Positions 33,954-43,512 of a DNA stretch of 64,000 nucleotides are shown here, piece after piece; within the stretch, counting starts at the first letter, position 1, and the number at the start of each line of letters is the position of its first letter. The notes below the pieces were generated by a model. The model saw nothing but the letters and a program-made list of their open reading frames with translations. It ran no database searches and was not told where the DNA came from. This DNA is from Arthrobacter echini. GTDB lineage: Bacteria > Actinomycetota > Actinomycetes > Actinomycetales > Micrococcaceae. The position numbers were made by a program, and so were the translations under genes. The stretch spans positions 186,001-250,000 of the forward strand of contig NZ_VSLD01000002.1 in NCBI RefSeq assembly GCF_008107445.1, read 5' to 3'.

Positions 33954-36900
33954 GCACTGACTCCTGTTTCTCGACGGTGACCTTCTCGACGGTGATGGCG
34001 AAGTCGCCGTCGGCGTCCTCGTCGGCGATGATGCGCAGCCGGACGGTCAGGGTCTCGGCACTGATCAGCTCCGCGTTCGCCTCCAGTGCGGCCACCTGCG
34101 CGGGTGCCACTCCGATGACGGTGCTGATGCGATCGCTGATCCGCAGATCCGCGTCGCGGCGCGCCTGCTGCACGGCCCTGATCGCATCCCGTGCCGTACC
34201 CTCGGCCGCGAGCTCGTCGGTGACCTCGGTGTCGAGCACGAGGAACCCGCCACCGGGAAGCACCGTGACGGCCTTCGATTCGGCCTCATTGCCGACCACG
34301 ACGGTGTCGAGCGTGTACTCGTGCGGTTCGAGGGCCAGTCCGCCGACGACGACCCCGCCGTCGCCGTCGACGTGCCACTCCCCCGCCTTCGAGGCCTTGA
34401 TGGCCGTCTGCACGTTCCTGCCCAGGCGTGGGCCGGCGGCGCGTGCATCGACCACGAGGCGCTGGGTGATACCGAACTCCGACGGATCCGCGTCGGCCGA
34501 ATCGACGAGCCGCACCTCCTTGAGATTCAGCTCGTCGGCGATGATGGAGCGGTACTGGCCTCCGAGGTCCGTGGCGCCGGGCGCCACGACGGTCAGCTCC
34601 CGCAGGGGCAGCCGGACGCGCAGGTTCGCGGCCTTCCGCAGGCTCGACCCGACCGAGCACACCTGGCGGGTGCGGTCCATCTGCTCCACGAGCTCGGGGT
34701 CGGCGGGGAACGACGTCGTGTCCGGCCAATCGGTCAGGTGGACCGAGCGGCACCCGGTGAGTCCGCGCCAGATCTCCTCGGTGACGAGCGGCAGCAGGGG
34801 CGCTGCGACCCGGCACACGGTCTCCAGGCACGTGTAGAGCACGTCGAAGGCGTCCGTGTCCTCGTCGAAGAACCGCTGGCGGCTCCGCCGCACGTACCAG
34901 TTGGTCAGGGTGTCCAGGTACCGGCGCAGGGACTCGCAGGCCTCGCTGATGGTGAAGGCGTCCAGCGCCTCCGTGAGATCACGGACCAGATTGCCGGTGT
35001 TCGCGAGGATGTACCGGTCGATCGGTTCGGCCAGGCTCGCAGCGGCCTCGGGCGTGACGGTCCTCGCCTCGTAGCCCGCGCCGTCGAAGGCCGCGTTGGT
35101 GTACAGGGCGAAGAAATGCCAGACGTTCCACAGCGGCAGGATCACCTGGCGGACACCGTCGCGGATACCCTGCTCCGTGACCACCAGATTGCCGCCCCGC
35201 AGGATCGGCGAGGCCATGAGGAACCAGCGCATCGCGTCCGAGCCGTCGCGATCGAAGACCTCGGAGACATCTGGGTAGTTCTTGAGGCTCTTGGACATCT
35301 TCTGGCCGTCGGAACCAAGCACGATCCCGTGGCTGATGACGTTGCGGAAAGCCGGCCGGTCGAACAGGGCGGTGGAGAGGATGTGCAGCATGTAGAACCA
35401 GCCGCGCGTCTGCCCGATGTACTCCACGATGAAATCGGCAGGATGGTGGGTCTCGAACCACTGCTCGTTCTCGAACGGGTAGTGCACCTGGGCGTACGGC
35501 ATGGAGCCGGAATCGAACCAGACGTCCAGCACGTCCTCGACGCGGCGCATGGTGGACCGGCCGGTGGGATCGTCCGGATTGGGACGCGTCAGCTCGTCGA
35601 TGAAGGGGCGGTGGAGGTCCACCTCGCCCTCATGGTTGACAGGAAGTCGGCCGAAATCGGCCTGCAGCTCGGCAAGAGAGCCGTAGACATCGGTCCGTGG
35701 GTACTCGGGGTCGTCGGACTGCCACACCGGGATGGGGCTGCCCCAGAACCGGTTCCTGCTGATGGACCAGTCGCGCGCGTTCGAGAGCCAGGTGCCGAAC
35801 TGGCCGTCCTTCACATTGCCCGGGATCCACGTGATGTCCTGGTTGAGTTCGACCATGCGGTCGCGGATCTTGGTGACCTCCACGTACCAGGAGGACACGG
35901 CGCGGTAGATGAGGGGATTACGGCAGCGCCAGCAGTGCGGGTAGCTGTGGACGTAGCTGGACTGGCGGATCAGGCGCTCACCCGCCTTGAGGACGCGCGT
36001 GATGACGCGGTTCGCCTCGAAGACCTGCAGCCCGGCGATCTCCGCCAGCGGGCCGCGGGAGAACAGTGGGAGGAACCGGGCCTTCTCGTCGACGGAGAGG
36101 ATCACCTGGATGCCGGCCTGCTCGCAGACCGCCTGGTCCTCCTCGCCGTAGGCCGGCGCCTGGTGCACCAGCCCGGTACCGTCCGTCGTCGTGACGTAGT
36201 CCGCCACGAGGATGCGGAAGGCGTTCCGGTACCCGCCCTCCTCGGGATCGGCGAGGTAGTCCCAGAGCGGTTCGTACGTGAGTCCCTCGAGCTCGGAGCC
36301 GAGGTGGCGGGAGGTGATCGCCTCACGTGCGGCGGCCGCGTCGGCGAAGCCGAGATCCTTCGCGTAGTTGCCGAGGAGATCCTCGGCGATGAGATAGCGC
36401 CGGGTAGCGTGGTCGCGCTCGGCGTCGACCACCACGTAGGTGATGCCCGGTCCGACGGCGAGCGCCGCGTTGGTGGGCAGGGTCCAGGGCGTGGTGGTCC
36501 AGGCGAGGGCCTCCACCCCGGCGAGCTGTTGGGACAGCTCTGTGGTGCCCACGCGGAGCGGGAAGGAGACGGTGACGGTCTGGTCCTGGCGGTCCTGGTA
36601 GACGTCCTCGTCCATGCGGAGCTCGTGGTTGGACAGCGGCGTCTCGTCGTTCCAGCAGTAGGGCAGCACCCGGTACCCGCTGTAGGTGAGGCCCTTCTGG
36701 TGCAGCGTCTTGAAGGCCCAGAGGACGGACTCCATGTACTCCGGGTTGAGGGTCTTGTAGTCGTTGTCGAAGTCCACCCAGCGGGCCTGGCGCGTCACGT
36801 AGTCACGCCACTGGTCGGCGTACTTCATGACCGAGGCACGGGAGGCGTCGTTGAACTTGTCGATCCCCATGGCGAGGATCTGCTGCTTGTCCGTCATACC

Positions 36901-37272
36901 CAGTTGCTTCATGGCCTCGAGCTCGGCCGGCAAGCCGTGGGTGTCCCAGCCGAAGCGCCGCTCCACGCGGTGCCCGCGCTGCGTCTGGTAGCGGGCCACC
37001 AGGTCCTTGGCGTAGCCGGTGAGCAGATGACCGTAGTGCGGCAGTCCGTTGGCGAAGGGCGGACCGTCGTAGAACACGAACTCGTTGGACCCGTCCACGC
37101 CGGCAGCCCGTGCGTCGATCGAGGCCTGGAAGGTGCCGTCCTGCTGCCAGTAGTCGAGTACGCGTTCCTCGAGCTCGGCGAGGCGCGGCGAAGCGCTGGA
37201 CCCGGTGGAGGCGCGCGGGCCGTCCTGGGATTCCAGTGCTGGGGAGACTGCTTTGGGATAGATCTGCGGCAT
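33946..37272 (-). CDS. ileS: Isoleucyl-tRNA synthetase
   Basis: A 1108-residue class Ia synthetase of the long, eukaryote-like IleRS type common in Actinobacteria. HIGH is HYGH (79-82, in [13 protein letters not shown]) and KMSKS ([10 protein letters not shown]) is at about 655. The CP1 editing domain lies between them ([16 protein letters not shown]), and a C-terminal anticodon-binding domain follows. Two Met codons open the frame. I use the ATG at 37272 because AGGA lies about 10 nt upstream of it, whereas the ATG at 37281 has no site. Expression is controlled by the T-box leader upstream. Confidence 0.97.
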   Translation of the reverse strand: MPQIYPKAVSPALESQDGPRASTGSSASPRLAELEERVLDYWQQDGTFQASIDARAAGVDGSNEFVFYDGPPFANGLPHYGHLLTGYAKDLVARYQTQRGHRVERRFGWDTHGLPAELEAMKQLGMTDKQQILAMGIDKFNDASRASVMKYADQWRDYVTRQARWVDFDNDYKTLNPEYMESVLWAFKTLHQKGLTYSGYRVLPYCWNDETPLSNHELRMDEDVYQDRQDQTVTVSFPLRVGTTELSQQLAGVEALAWTTTPWTLPTNAALAVGPGITYVVVDAERDHATRRYLIAEDLLGNYAKDLGFADAAAAREAITSRHLGSELEGLTYEPLWDYLADPEEGGYRNAFRILVADYVTTTDGTGLVHQAPAYGEEDQAVCEQAGIQVILSVDEKARFLPLFSRGPLAEIAGLQVFEANRVITRVLKAGERLIRQSSYVHSYPHCWRCRNPLIYRAVSSWYVEVTKIRDRMVELNQDITWIPGNVKDGQFGTWLSNARDWSISRNRFWGSPIPVWQSDDPEYPRTDVYGSLAELQADFGRLPVNHEGEVDLHRPFIDELTRPNPDDPTGRSTMRRVEDVLDVWFDSGSMPYAQVHYPFENEQWFETHHPADFIVEYIGQTRGWFYMLHILSTALFDRPAFRNVISHGIVLGSDGQKMSKSLKNYPDVSEVFDRDGSDAMRWFLMASPILRGGNLVVTEQGIRDGVRQVILPLWNVWHFFALYTNAAFDGAGYEARTVTPEAAASLAEPIDRYILANTGNLVRDLTEALDAFTISEACESLRRYLDTLTNWYVRRSRQRFFDEDTDAFDVLYTCLETVCRVAAPLLPLVTEEIWRGLTGCRSVHLTDWPDTTSFPADPELVEQMDRTRQVCSVGSSLRKAANLRVRLPLRELTVVAPGATDLGGQYRSIIADELNLKEVRLVDSADADPSEFGITQRLVVDARAAGPRLGRNVQTAIKASKAGEWHVDGDGGVVVGGLALEPHEYTLDTVVVGNEAESKAVTVLPGGGFLVLDTEVTDELAAEGTARDAIRAVQQARRDADLRISDRISTVIGVAPAQVAALEANAELISAETLTVRLRIIADEDADGDFAITVEKVTVEKQESVHG

Positions 37273-37281
37273 GGTTCTCAT

Positions 37282-37556
37282 CCTGTGTGCGGCGGCGGGT
37301 GGAGCAGGAGTCCTGCCGTGAGGACGGGTGCCGTCTCGCCCGCGACCGGCTGCCTGACCGGGTGCGGGGTCCTGGACCCGCGGTACCACCTCACTTGCCG
37401 CCGTCGCCCCCGGCGCCGCTGACCGCGGACGCTGCGGGCGGGAGGAAGCCGCTCGTTCGGGCTGTGACGGGCCGTCCCGTCCGGTTCTACGGGCCGCCGT
37501 GGTGGCCGGCCTTCTTCCGGAAGCTCGCCGGTGATTGCCGGGTCGGTGCTTGTGCC
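37282..37556 (-). promoter_or_regulatory. T-box leader (riboswitch) of ileS
   Basis: The minus strand carries AGGTGGTACCGCG at 37391-37379, the T-box sequence that base-pairs with the uncharged tRNA acceptor end. About 130 nt upstream, near the promoter, lies a short stem I with ATCACCGG followed by GAGC and CCGGAAGAA. The ATC is the Ile specifier codon. Short stem I and no T-run before the gene match the actinobacterial translational-type ileS T-box, in which the ribosome-binding site is freed by uncharged tRNA-Ile. Exact helix limits are approximate. Confidence 0.85.
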
Positions 37557-37559
37557 CCG

Positions 37560-37589
37560 ATTCTAGCCCGGCGCGGAATCCGTTGTCGA
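37560..37589 (-). promoter_or_regulatory. Promoter of the ileS T-box transcript
   Basis: On the minus strand TCGACA (37589-37584), an 18-nt spacer and TAGAAT (37565-37560), placed just upstream of the T-box stem I. Confidence 0.6.
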
Positions 37590-37648
37590 AAGCACGGCAC
37601 GCCGGGTGGCGGGCCGTGCGCCGCGGTGCGGGTCTGGCAGGCGGTGAC

Positions 37649-38728
37649 GTGGACACGGTCCTGAGCCGGTCTCCCGAGCCCTTCTCCCCCGCCAGCAGCG
37701 AGAAGCGGGCAGCGCTGGCCCACTTCGAGCCCCACAACGTCCTCATCTCGCGTGGGCCCGTCCGGACGGTACGCCGCGCGCTGCAGGAGCAGGTCCTCGA
37801 CTCCGAGCACCCGGTCCACCATCTGGCCGACCGCTTCGTCCCGGTGGTGGAGGAGGAGATGCAGCACCTGCTGGCCGGCGCGCTGCGCACCGGCTCACTC
37901 CCGTGGGAGGAGTTCCTCGACGCCTGGTACCGCGTGGTCCGTCGGGTGGTGTTCGGTGATCACGCGCGGGACGCCACGGAGCTCACGGACCTGATCATCA
38001 GGCTGCGCCGGGACGGGAACTGGGCCTTCCTCAAACCGGTACGCCGGCGGACCAGGGCCCGGCTCCTGCAGCGGATCGGCGCCGAGCTGGCTATCGCCGA
38101 TCCGGGAAGTCTTGCGGCCGTCATGGCAGCAGCGCCGAAGGGTGACGGCGCGGAACCGTCCGACCAGGTACCGCAGTGGCTGTTCGCCTTCGATCCCGCC
38201 GGCATGGCGACCTTCCGGGCACTGACGGTCCTCGCGACCCACCCGGCAGCGCTGGCCGAGGCGCGGCGCGAGGTCGACGGCGACACCTCGGGCCGCCGGG
38301 TTCTCCCCTACCTCCGTGCCACCATCCTGGAGTCGCTGCGCCTCTGGCCGACGACTCCCATGATCCTTCGCCAGACCACGCAGCCGGTGCAGTGGGAGCA
38401 CGGGCTCATGCCGGAGGGCTGCGGCGTCCTGGTCTTCGCCCCGTACTTCCATCGCGACGAACGCGCGTTGCGCCGTGCCCACGACGTCTTCCCGGAGCGC
38501 TGGCTGACGGACGAGGACGACCCCTGGCCGCTCGTGCCCTTCAGCGACGGGCCGGTGGTCTGTCCCGGCCGCCTCCTGGTGCTGCTCCTGACGAGTGCGG
38601 CGCTGGCGTCGGTGGTGGGTGGCCACGAGCTCGCTCCGGGTTCGGGCCCGCAGCTCGCTTCGGACACTCCACTTCCGGGCACCCTCGACCACTACTCCAT
38701 GACCCTGGAGGTCTCGAAGCGGCCGTGA
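37649..38728 (+). CDS. Cytochrome P450, probably 5'-truncated
   Basis: From the GTG at 37649 the frame gives 359 residues. [18 protein letters not shown] and VLISRG begin the recognisable P450 part. Helix K ExxR is in [16 protein letters not shown] and the haem loop [12 protein letters not shown] carries Cys305. The I-helix [13 protein letters not shown] lacks the usual acid-Thr pair, apparently normal for this subfamily. Relatives have about 50-80 more N-terminal residues. Here the frame runs back into the ileS promoter, and neither a ribosome-binding site nor a plausible promoter precedes the GTG. It may be a remnant or start within the divergent control region. Confidence 0.65.
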   Translation: MDTVLSRSPEPFSPASSEKRAALAHFEPHNVLISRGPVRTVRRALQEQVLDSEHPVHHLADRFVPVVEEEMQHLLAGALRTGSLPWEEFLDAWYRVVRRVVFGDHARDATELTDLIIRLRRDGNWAFLKPVRRRTRARLLQRIGAELAIADPGSLAAVMAAAPKGDGAEPSDQVPQWLFAFDPAGMATFRALTVLATHPAALAEARREVDGDTSGRRVLPYLRATILESLRLWPTTPMILRQTTQPVQWEHGLMPEGCGVLVFAPYFHRDERALRRAHDVFPERWLTDEDDPWPLVPFSDGPVVCPGRLLVLLLTSAALASVVGGHELAPGSGPQLASDTPLPGTLDHYSMTLEVSKRP

Positions 38729-38818
38729 GCCGCACCAGCCCACTCGCCGACGTCGAACCACGACGCCGGTCACCCGCCGCCGGTCCGGGTGGCTGCCCAC
38801 CGCCCGTTCCGGCAGAGG

Positions 38819-39622
38819 CTAGGCCCGGAGGACCTTGTGGTTGGCCGCCTGCGCGAGCGGACGGAGCACCAGCTGGTCGATGTTCATGTGGTGCGGCGCG
38901 TTGAGTGTGAACGCGACGGCCTGGGCGACGTCGTCGGCCGTGAGCGGGTACTCCACCCCCTCGTAGACCTTGTCCGCCGCTGCCCTGTCCCCGCCCAGGC
39001 GATTGAGCGCGAACTCGTCGGTTCGGACCATGCCCGGTGAGACCTCGATGACGCGGATGTTGTTCTCGGCCTCCTCGAGGCGCAGCGAACGTGCCAGTGA
39101 CACCTGGGCCGCCTTGACCCCGCAGTACCCGGCTCCGCCCTCGTAGGCCGCGAGCGCCGCGGTGGAGGTCAGGAACAGCACGCTCCCCTGGCCCGAGTCG
39201 CGCAACGCCGGGAGCAGGGCGCGGGTCATGCGCATGGAGCCGAGCACATTGACCTCGTACATCCGTTCCCAGTCCGCGGTGACCGAGTCGGCCACCCGGT
39301 CCGCTCCGAAGGCACCGCCGGCATTGTTGACGAGCGCGTGCACGGCGCCGCCCGCCGCGACCTCCGCGGCGAAGGCGTCGACGGAGGCCTGATCCGTGAC
39401 GTCCAGGGCCACGGGAACTGCACCCGTCTCCTCCGCGAGCGCGGCGAGCCGGTCCGTGCGCCGGGCGGCGGCGACCACGGCCCATCCGTCGCGTCGCAGG
39501 GCCCGGACGGTGGCTGCTCCGATGCCAGAGCTGGCGCCCGTGACGATTGCGCGCAGGGCCTGGGGAGCGGGCTCCGCCGGGGCGCCGAGTGGTCGTGTGT
39601 CCTGGGTGCTGGGGTTCTCCAT
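38819..39622 (-). CDS. SDR family oxidoreductase (YdfG-like)
   Basis: A 267-residue classical short-chain dehydrogenase. TGASSGIG is the cofactor loop, ARRTDR favours NADP(H), NNAGG is present, and the catalytic Ser (FLTSTAALA) and Tyr/Lys (YCGVKAAQ) are intact. The C-terminal HHMNIDQLVLRPLAQAAN is the signature of the YdfG/serine-3-dehydrogenase-like group acting on 3-hydroxy acids. The first 22 residues are a variable leader. Monocistronic, divergent from the SulP gene. Confidence 0.88.
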   Translation of the reverse strand: MENPSTQDTRPLGAPAEPAPQALRAIVTGASSGIGAATVRALRRDGWAVVAAARRTDRLAALAEETGAVPVALDVTDQASVDAFAAEVAAGGAVHALVNNAGGAFGADRVADSVTADWERMYEVNVLGSMRMTRALLPALRDSGQGSVLFLTSTAALAAYEGGAGYCGVKAAQVSLARSLRLEEAENNIRVIEVSPGMVRTDEFALNRLGGDRAAADKVYEGVEYPLTADDVAQAVAFTLNAPHHMNIDQLVLRPLAQAANHKVLRA

Positions 39623-39764
39623 GGGCCCATGCTAGCCAGCCCGCGCTAGGGTTGTAGCGGGCGCGCCACGCGCCCCGCCATCGAGGACCCCGCACACCGG
39701 CGTGACCGAGGTATCCGGCGCCCGCGAGCAGACCCGCTCCGACCGCACCGAAGGACCACTGCCC

Positions 39765-41282
39765 ATGCAGACCACCACCGCCCCGGCGGGCCCCACACCC
39801 ACCGAGCGCCAGTCCGTCCTGCGCACGCTCAGGAGTCCACGACTGCTCAAGACAGAGGTGCTGGCCGGACTCGTGGTCGCACTCGCACTGATCCCCGAAG
39901 CCATCGCCTTCTCCATCATCGCCGGGGTCGATCCGCGGCTGGGTCTGTTCGCCTCGTTCACCATGGCCGTCTCCATCGCCTTCCTCGGTGGGCGACCGGC
40001 GATGATCTCCGCCGCCACGGGTGCGGTGGCCCTCGTGATCGCCCCGCTCGTGGACAGTCACGGCGTGGACTACTTCATCGCCGCGGTGATCCTCGGCGGG
40101 CTGTTCCAGGTGGTGCTCGGCCTCACCGGCGTGGCCCGCCTCATGCGCTTCATCCCACGCTCCGTGATGGTGGGCTTCGTCAACGCGCTGGCCATCCTCA
40201 TTTTCCTGTCACAGGTCCCCGAACTGATCGGGGTGCCGTTCCTCGTCTACCCGATGGCCGCCGTCGGGCTGCTGATCGTCTTCGGGCTGCCCCGGCTGAC
40301 GCGGGCGGTCCCGGCGCCGCTGGTCGCCATCGTGGTCCTCACGGTCTTCGCGGTGCTCGCCAACGCCGTCGTCCCCACCGTCGGCGACAAGGGAGAGCTC
40401 CCCGAGAGTCTGCCGTCACTGATGTTCCCCGACGTCCCGCTGACGCTCGAGACCCTGCAGATCATCGCCCCGTTCGCCCTGGCGCTTGCTGCCGTGGGCC
40501 TGCTCGAATCCCTCATGACCGCCAAGCTCGTCGACGACATCACCGACACCCGCTCGGACAAGACGCGGGAGTCGTGGGGCCAGGGCGCGGCGAACATCAT
40601 CACGGGCTTCTTCGGCGGCATGGGTGGATGCGCGCTGATCGGCCAGACCATGATCAATGTCAAGGTCTCCGGTGCCCGGACCCGCATCTCGACGTTCCTC
40701 GCCGGCATCTTCGTCCTCCTGCTCGTCGTCGTCCTCGGCGGGATCGTCGCGCTCATCCCCATGGCGGCCCTCGTCGCGGTCATGATCTTCGTGGCCATCA
40801 GCACCTTCGACTGGCACAGTGTCAGGCCCACCACCCTCCGGCGCATGCCCAGGAGCGAGACCACGGTCATGCTCGCCACGGTGGTCGTCACGGTCTGGAC
40901 CGAGAATCTGGCGATCGGCGTCGGAGCAGGGGTCCTGGTGGCCATGGTCGCCTTCGCCCGGCGGGTAGCCCACTTCGTCACTGTCGAGCGGACCGAGGCG
41001 GAGCACGACGGCGAACGCGTCGCCACCTACACGGTGAACGGTGAACTGTTCTTCGCGTCCTCGAACGACCTCTACACCCAGTTCGAGTACGCGACCGATC
41101 CGCAGCGGGTGATCATCGACCTGCACGACTCGCACCTGTGGGACGCCTCGACCATCGCGGCACTGGACGCCATCCAGGAGAAGTACCGGTCCTCCAGCAC
41201 CGAGGTGCAGGTGGTGGGTCTCAACGACGCCTCGACCATGATGCGCGAGCGCCTGGGCGGCACGCTCGGCGCCGGCCACTGA
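39765..41282 (+). CDS. SulP family inorganic anion transporter with STAS domain
   Basis: A 505-residue membrane protein with 10-14 hydrophobic helices (residues about 30-410), including the SulP hallmarks ALALIPEAIAFSIIAGVDP and GGMGGCALIGQTMINV. A cytoplasmic STAS domain follows (about 415-500; VIIDLHDSHLWDASTIAALD). Family members move sulfate, bicarbonate or organic anions. The absence of carbonic anhydrase or cys genes nearby leaves the substrate open. The ATG at 39765 follows AAGGA at good spacing; an upstream in-frame ATG is less likely. The VTT-family gene starts 10 nt after its stop. Confidence 0.88.
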   Translation: MQTTTAPAGPTPTERQSVLRTLRSPRLLKTEVLAGLVVALALIPEAIAFSIIAGVDPRLGLFASFTMAVSIAFLGGRPAMISAATGAVALVIAPLVDSHGVDYFIAAVILGGLFQVVLGLTGVARLMRFIPRSVMVGFVNALAILIFLSQVPELIGVPFLVYPMAAVGLLIVFGLPRLTRAVPAPLVAIVVLTVFAVLANAVVPTVGDKGELPESLPSLMFPDVPLTLETLQIIAPFALALAAVGLLESLMTAKLVDDITDTRSDKTRESWGQGAANIITGFFGGMGGCALIGQTMINVKVSGARTRISTFLAGIFVLLLVVVLGGIVALIPMAALVAVMIFVAISTFDWHSVRPTTLRRMPRSETTVMLATVVVTVWTENLAIGVGAGVLVAMVAFARRVAHFVTVERTEAEHDGERVATYTVNGELFFASSNDLYTQFEYATDPQRVIIDLHDSHLWDASTIAALDAIQEKYRSSSTEVQVVGLNDASTMMRERLGGTLGAGH

Positions 41283-41292
41283 CCGAGGGACC

Positions 41293-41994
41293 ATGCAACA
41301 GCACGGAGCGGCATCCGAGGAGGGCCGTTCCCCCCTGCCGCCGTCCGAGCCGGGCTCTCCCGTGCGCCGCCTGGTCCTCCTGGGCGCGGTCGTCGTCGCC
41401 GCGACGCTTGTCGTCCTGCTCGTCCCCCTGCCCGACATCGACCGGCTCCGGGGGTTCGTGGAGCAGGCGGGCCCTTGGGGGCCGGTCGCGTTCGTCCTCG
41501 GCTACGCGGCGCTGACCCTCGCACCCGTCCCGAAGAGCGTGCTGTCCATCGCCGCCGGCGTGCTGTTCGGTTTCTGGACGGGACTGGCGCTCGTCTACGT
41601 GGCCGCCCTGCTCGGCGCCGCGGCAGGCTTCTGGTTGGGGCGGGCACTTGGCCGGGACGCCGTCGAAAGATTGACGCGGGCACGGGTGGAGCGCGTCGAC
41701 GCCGTCCTGAGCTCCCGGGGTTTCATCGCGGTGGTGGGTCTGCGGCTCGTCCCGGTGCTGCCCTTCACGGTGATCAACTATTCGGCCGGCCTGACCTCCG
41801 TGCGCTGGTGGCCCTACTTCCTCGGCACCATGGTGGGCATCCTGCCCGGCACCGCGAGCTATCTCGCGCTCGGCGCCTTCGGTTTCGACCTCGGCTGGCC
41901 GGCCCAGATGGGAATCGCGGTCCTGGGCCTCTTGACCCTCGCCGGAGTGATCGTCGCCGTCCGTGCGCGTCACACCCCGGGGCACCATGTTTGA
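41293..41994 (+). CDS. TVP38/TMEM64 (VTT/DedA-like) family membrane protein
   Basis: A 233-residue protein with about six hydrophobic segments. The VTT core is recognisable: PKSVLSIAAGVLFGFWTGL, AAGFWLGRALGRD, VVGLRLVPVLPFTVINYSAG and the re-entrant G(T)MVGILPGTASYLALG. DedA/VTT proteins act as lipid scramblases or carriers in several organisms. Its 3' end overlaps the CDP-alcohol phosphatidyltransferase gene by 8 nt, which supports a lipid role. The ATG at 41293 follows CGAGGGACC. Confidence 0.85.
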   Translation: MQQHGAASEEGRSPLPPSEPGSPVRRLVLLGAVVVAATLVVLLVPLPDIDRLRGFVEQAGPWGPVAFVLGYAALTLAPVPKSVLSIAAGVLFGFWTGLALVYVAALLGAAAGFWLGRALGRDAVERLTRARVERVDAVLSSRGFIAVVGLRLVPVLPFTVINYSAGLTSVRWWPYFLGTMVGILPGTASYLALGAFGFDLGWPAQMGIAVLGLLTLAGVIVAVRARHTPGHHV

Positions 41995-42640
41995 CTCCAG
42001 GCTCAGACCACTCCTGGCACCCCTGCTCGATCGGGCGGCCGCGGCCGTAGATGTTCACTGGATCACCCCGAACCGGCTCACCGGTGTCAATCTGGTGCTC
42101 GGCCTCGCGAGCGCCGTCCTCGCCGCCACCGGATCATGGCTCCCGGCCCTGGGGGCGTGGCTGCTCTGCCGCCTCGCGGACGGCGTGGACGGCCCCCTCG
42201 CCCGGCGGCGCGCGACACGCGGGCCCTCGCCGCGATCCGGAGCAGATACCGGTCAGGGCGGCTTCTGGGACATCTCGGCGGACTTCGCGGTGTACGGCGC
42301 CACGGTGATCGGCGTGGCGATCGGTGCGGCAGCCGGGTACGGAGCGCCGTGGCTGCCCTTCCTGGTGGTCCTCTTCGCGTACTACCTCAACGGCAGTGTC
42401 TTCCTCGCGTTCTCCTCCATCGCCGAGCGGACCGGACGAAGGATCGACGACGGCCGGTCCCTGTCCTTCCTGGGCGGACTGGCGGAGGGAGCCGAGACCG
42501 TGCTCGTCCACTCCCTCTGGCTGCTGTTCCCGTTCCTCGCCTGGCAGATCGCTGCCGTCTGGGGCGCCCTGGTGCTGCTCAGCGCCGTGCACCGCATCAT
42601 CGCCGGGTACCGGGCCCTCGGGCGGCCCGCCGGTCTCTGA
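41987..42640 (+). CDS. CDP-alcohol phosphatidyltransferase family protein (YnjF-like)
   Basis: A 217-residue membrane enzyme that joins a CDP-activated lipid to an alcohol. The motif D-x2-DG-x2-AR is present as DGVDGPLAR, and G-x3-D-x3-D as GGFWDISAD. The stretch between AR and G is 17 residues instead of the canonical 8. GGLAEGAETV near residue 165 is typical of the YnjF-like subgroup, whose acceptor alcohol is unknown. About five transmembrane helices. The ATG at 41987 overlaps the upstream VTT gene by 8 nt, indicating coupling. A methyltransferase gene follows 119 nt later. Confidence 0.85.
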   Translation: MFDSRLRPLLAPLLDRAAAAVDVHWITPNRLTGVNLVLGLASAVLAATGSWLPALGAWLLCRLADGVDGPLARRRATRGPSPRSGADTGQGGFWDISADFAVYGATVIGVAIGAAAGYGAPWLPFLVVLFAYYLNGSVFLAFSSIAERTGRRIDDGRSLSFLGGLAEGAETVLVHSLWLLFPFLAWQIAAVWGALVLLSAVHRIIAGYRALGRPAGL

Positions 42641-42759
42641 GCCGGGCCGCCGCCCGTCGGCGCGTGGCGCTGCGTCCGTGGTGCGGCGGCCGTCGCCCGG
42701 TGCCCGGTGGTACCTTGTCAGAGCCCCGGCGGACCCTGCCGCCATCCCGAGGACTGGAC

Positions 42760-43470
42760 GTGCCGACCATCGCCGAGAAGTACAGCCTCTTCGCCCCGCT
42801 CTACGATCTGCTGTCGGCCGAGTACCCCGTCTATCACGCCGGACGCAGACTGGGCGTGGATTCGCTCGGCCTGCGCGAGGGCGAGCAGGTGCTGGACCTG
42901 GGCTGTGGAACGGGCCTGAACTTCCCCCTCCTGCAGCGCGCCGTCGGTCCGGGAGGCTCGATCATCGGGATCGACCGCAGCGCGCAGATGCTTGCGCAGG
43001 CACGGCGACGGGCTGACCGGCAGGGGTGGGCCAACGTGACCCTCCTGCAGGCGGACGCAACCACCCTCGACCCCCGGGAGATCGCCCGGAGACTCGAAGC
43101 GGCCGGCAGCCGAGCGCTTTCGGACGCCGCGCTCGCCACCTACGCGCTGTCACTCATGACACCGTGGCGCCGGGCCTGGTCGGGGATGCTCGGACTCACC
43201 CGCCCGGGCGGGAGGCTCTCGGTCGTGGACATGCAGGACCCCACCGGGCGATTCGCCGCCCTGACACCGCTGGCCCGCCTCGCATGCACGCTCGGTGGCG
43301 CCGACATCACGGCCCATCCGTGGCGCGGCGTTGAGCAGGACTGCGACGACGTCGCGCACTTCTCGGCCCGCGGCGGGCACCTGCAGATACGCACCGGTAG
43401 CAGGCCGGATCCCTCTCACCCCGGCGGGTCGTGGACCACAGCGCCCGACGGCACGAGCGTCCGACAGTAG
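42760..43470 (+). CDS. Class I SAM-dependent methyltransferase (UbiE/phospholipid-type)
   Basis: A 236-residue methyltransferase. The N-terminal YSLFAPLYDLLSAEYPVYHAGRR resembles UbiE and PmtA-type lipid methyltransferases. SAM motif I is VLDLGCGTGLNFPLL, with IIGIDRSAQML (motif II) and a post-motif RPGGRLSVVDMQDP. The substrate is unknown; the neighbouring CDP-alcohol transferase makes a lipid head group a reasonable guess. The GTG at 42760 has CGAGGAC at good spacing, and an earlier open frame is only a shadow of the preceding gene. Confidence 0.85.
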   Translation: MPTIAEKYSLFAPLYDLLSAEYPVYHAGRRLGVDSLGLREGEQVLDLGCGTGLNFPLLQRAVGPGGSIIGIDRSAQMLAQARRRADRQGWANVTLLQADATTLDPREIARRLEAAGSRALSDAALATYALSLMTPWRRAWSGMLGLTRPGGRLSVVDMQDPTGRFAALTPLARLACTLGGADITAHPWRGVEQDCDDVAHFSARGGHLQIRTGSRPDPSHPGGSWTTAPDGTSVRQ

Positions 43471-43512
43471 GCTGACGAGCGGAGTGCACGGCACGTTGGA
43501 ACGGACGACGGG

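Noticed and set aside
34321-37422. A 1033-codon open frame on the plus strand
   Set aside because: It is antisense to ileS in high-GC sequence, its translation shows no family motif, and ileS explains the region fully.
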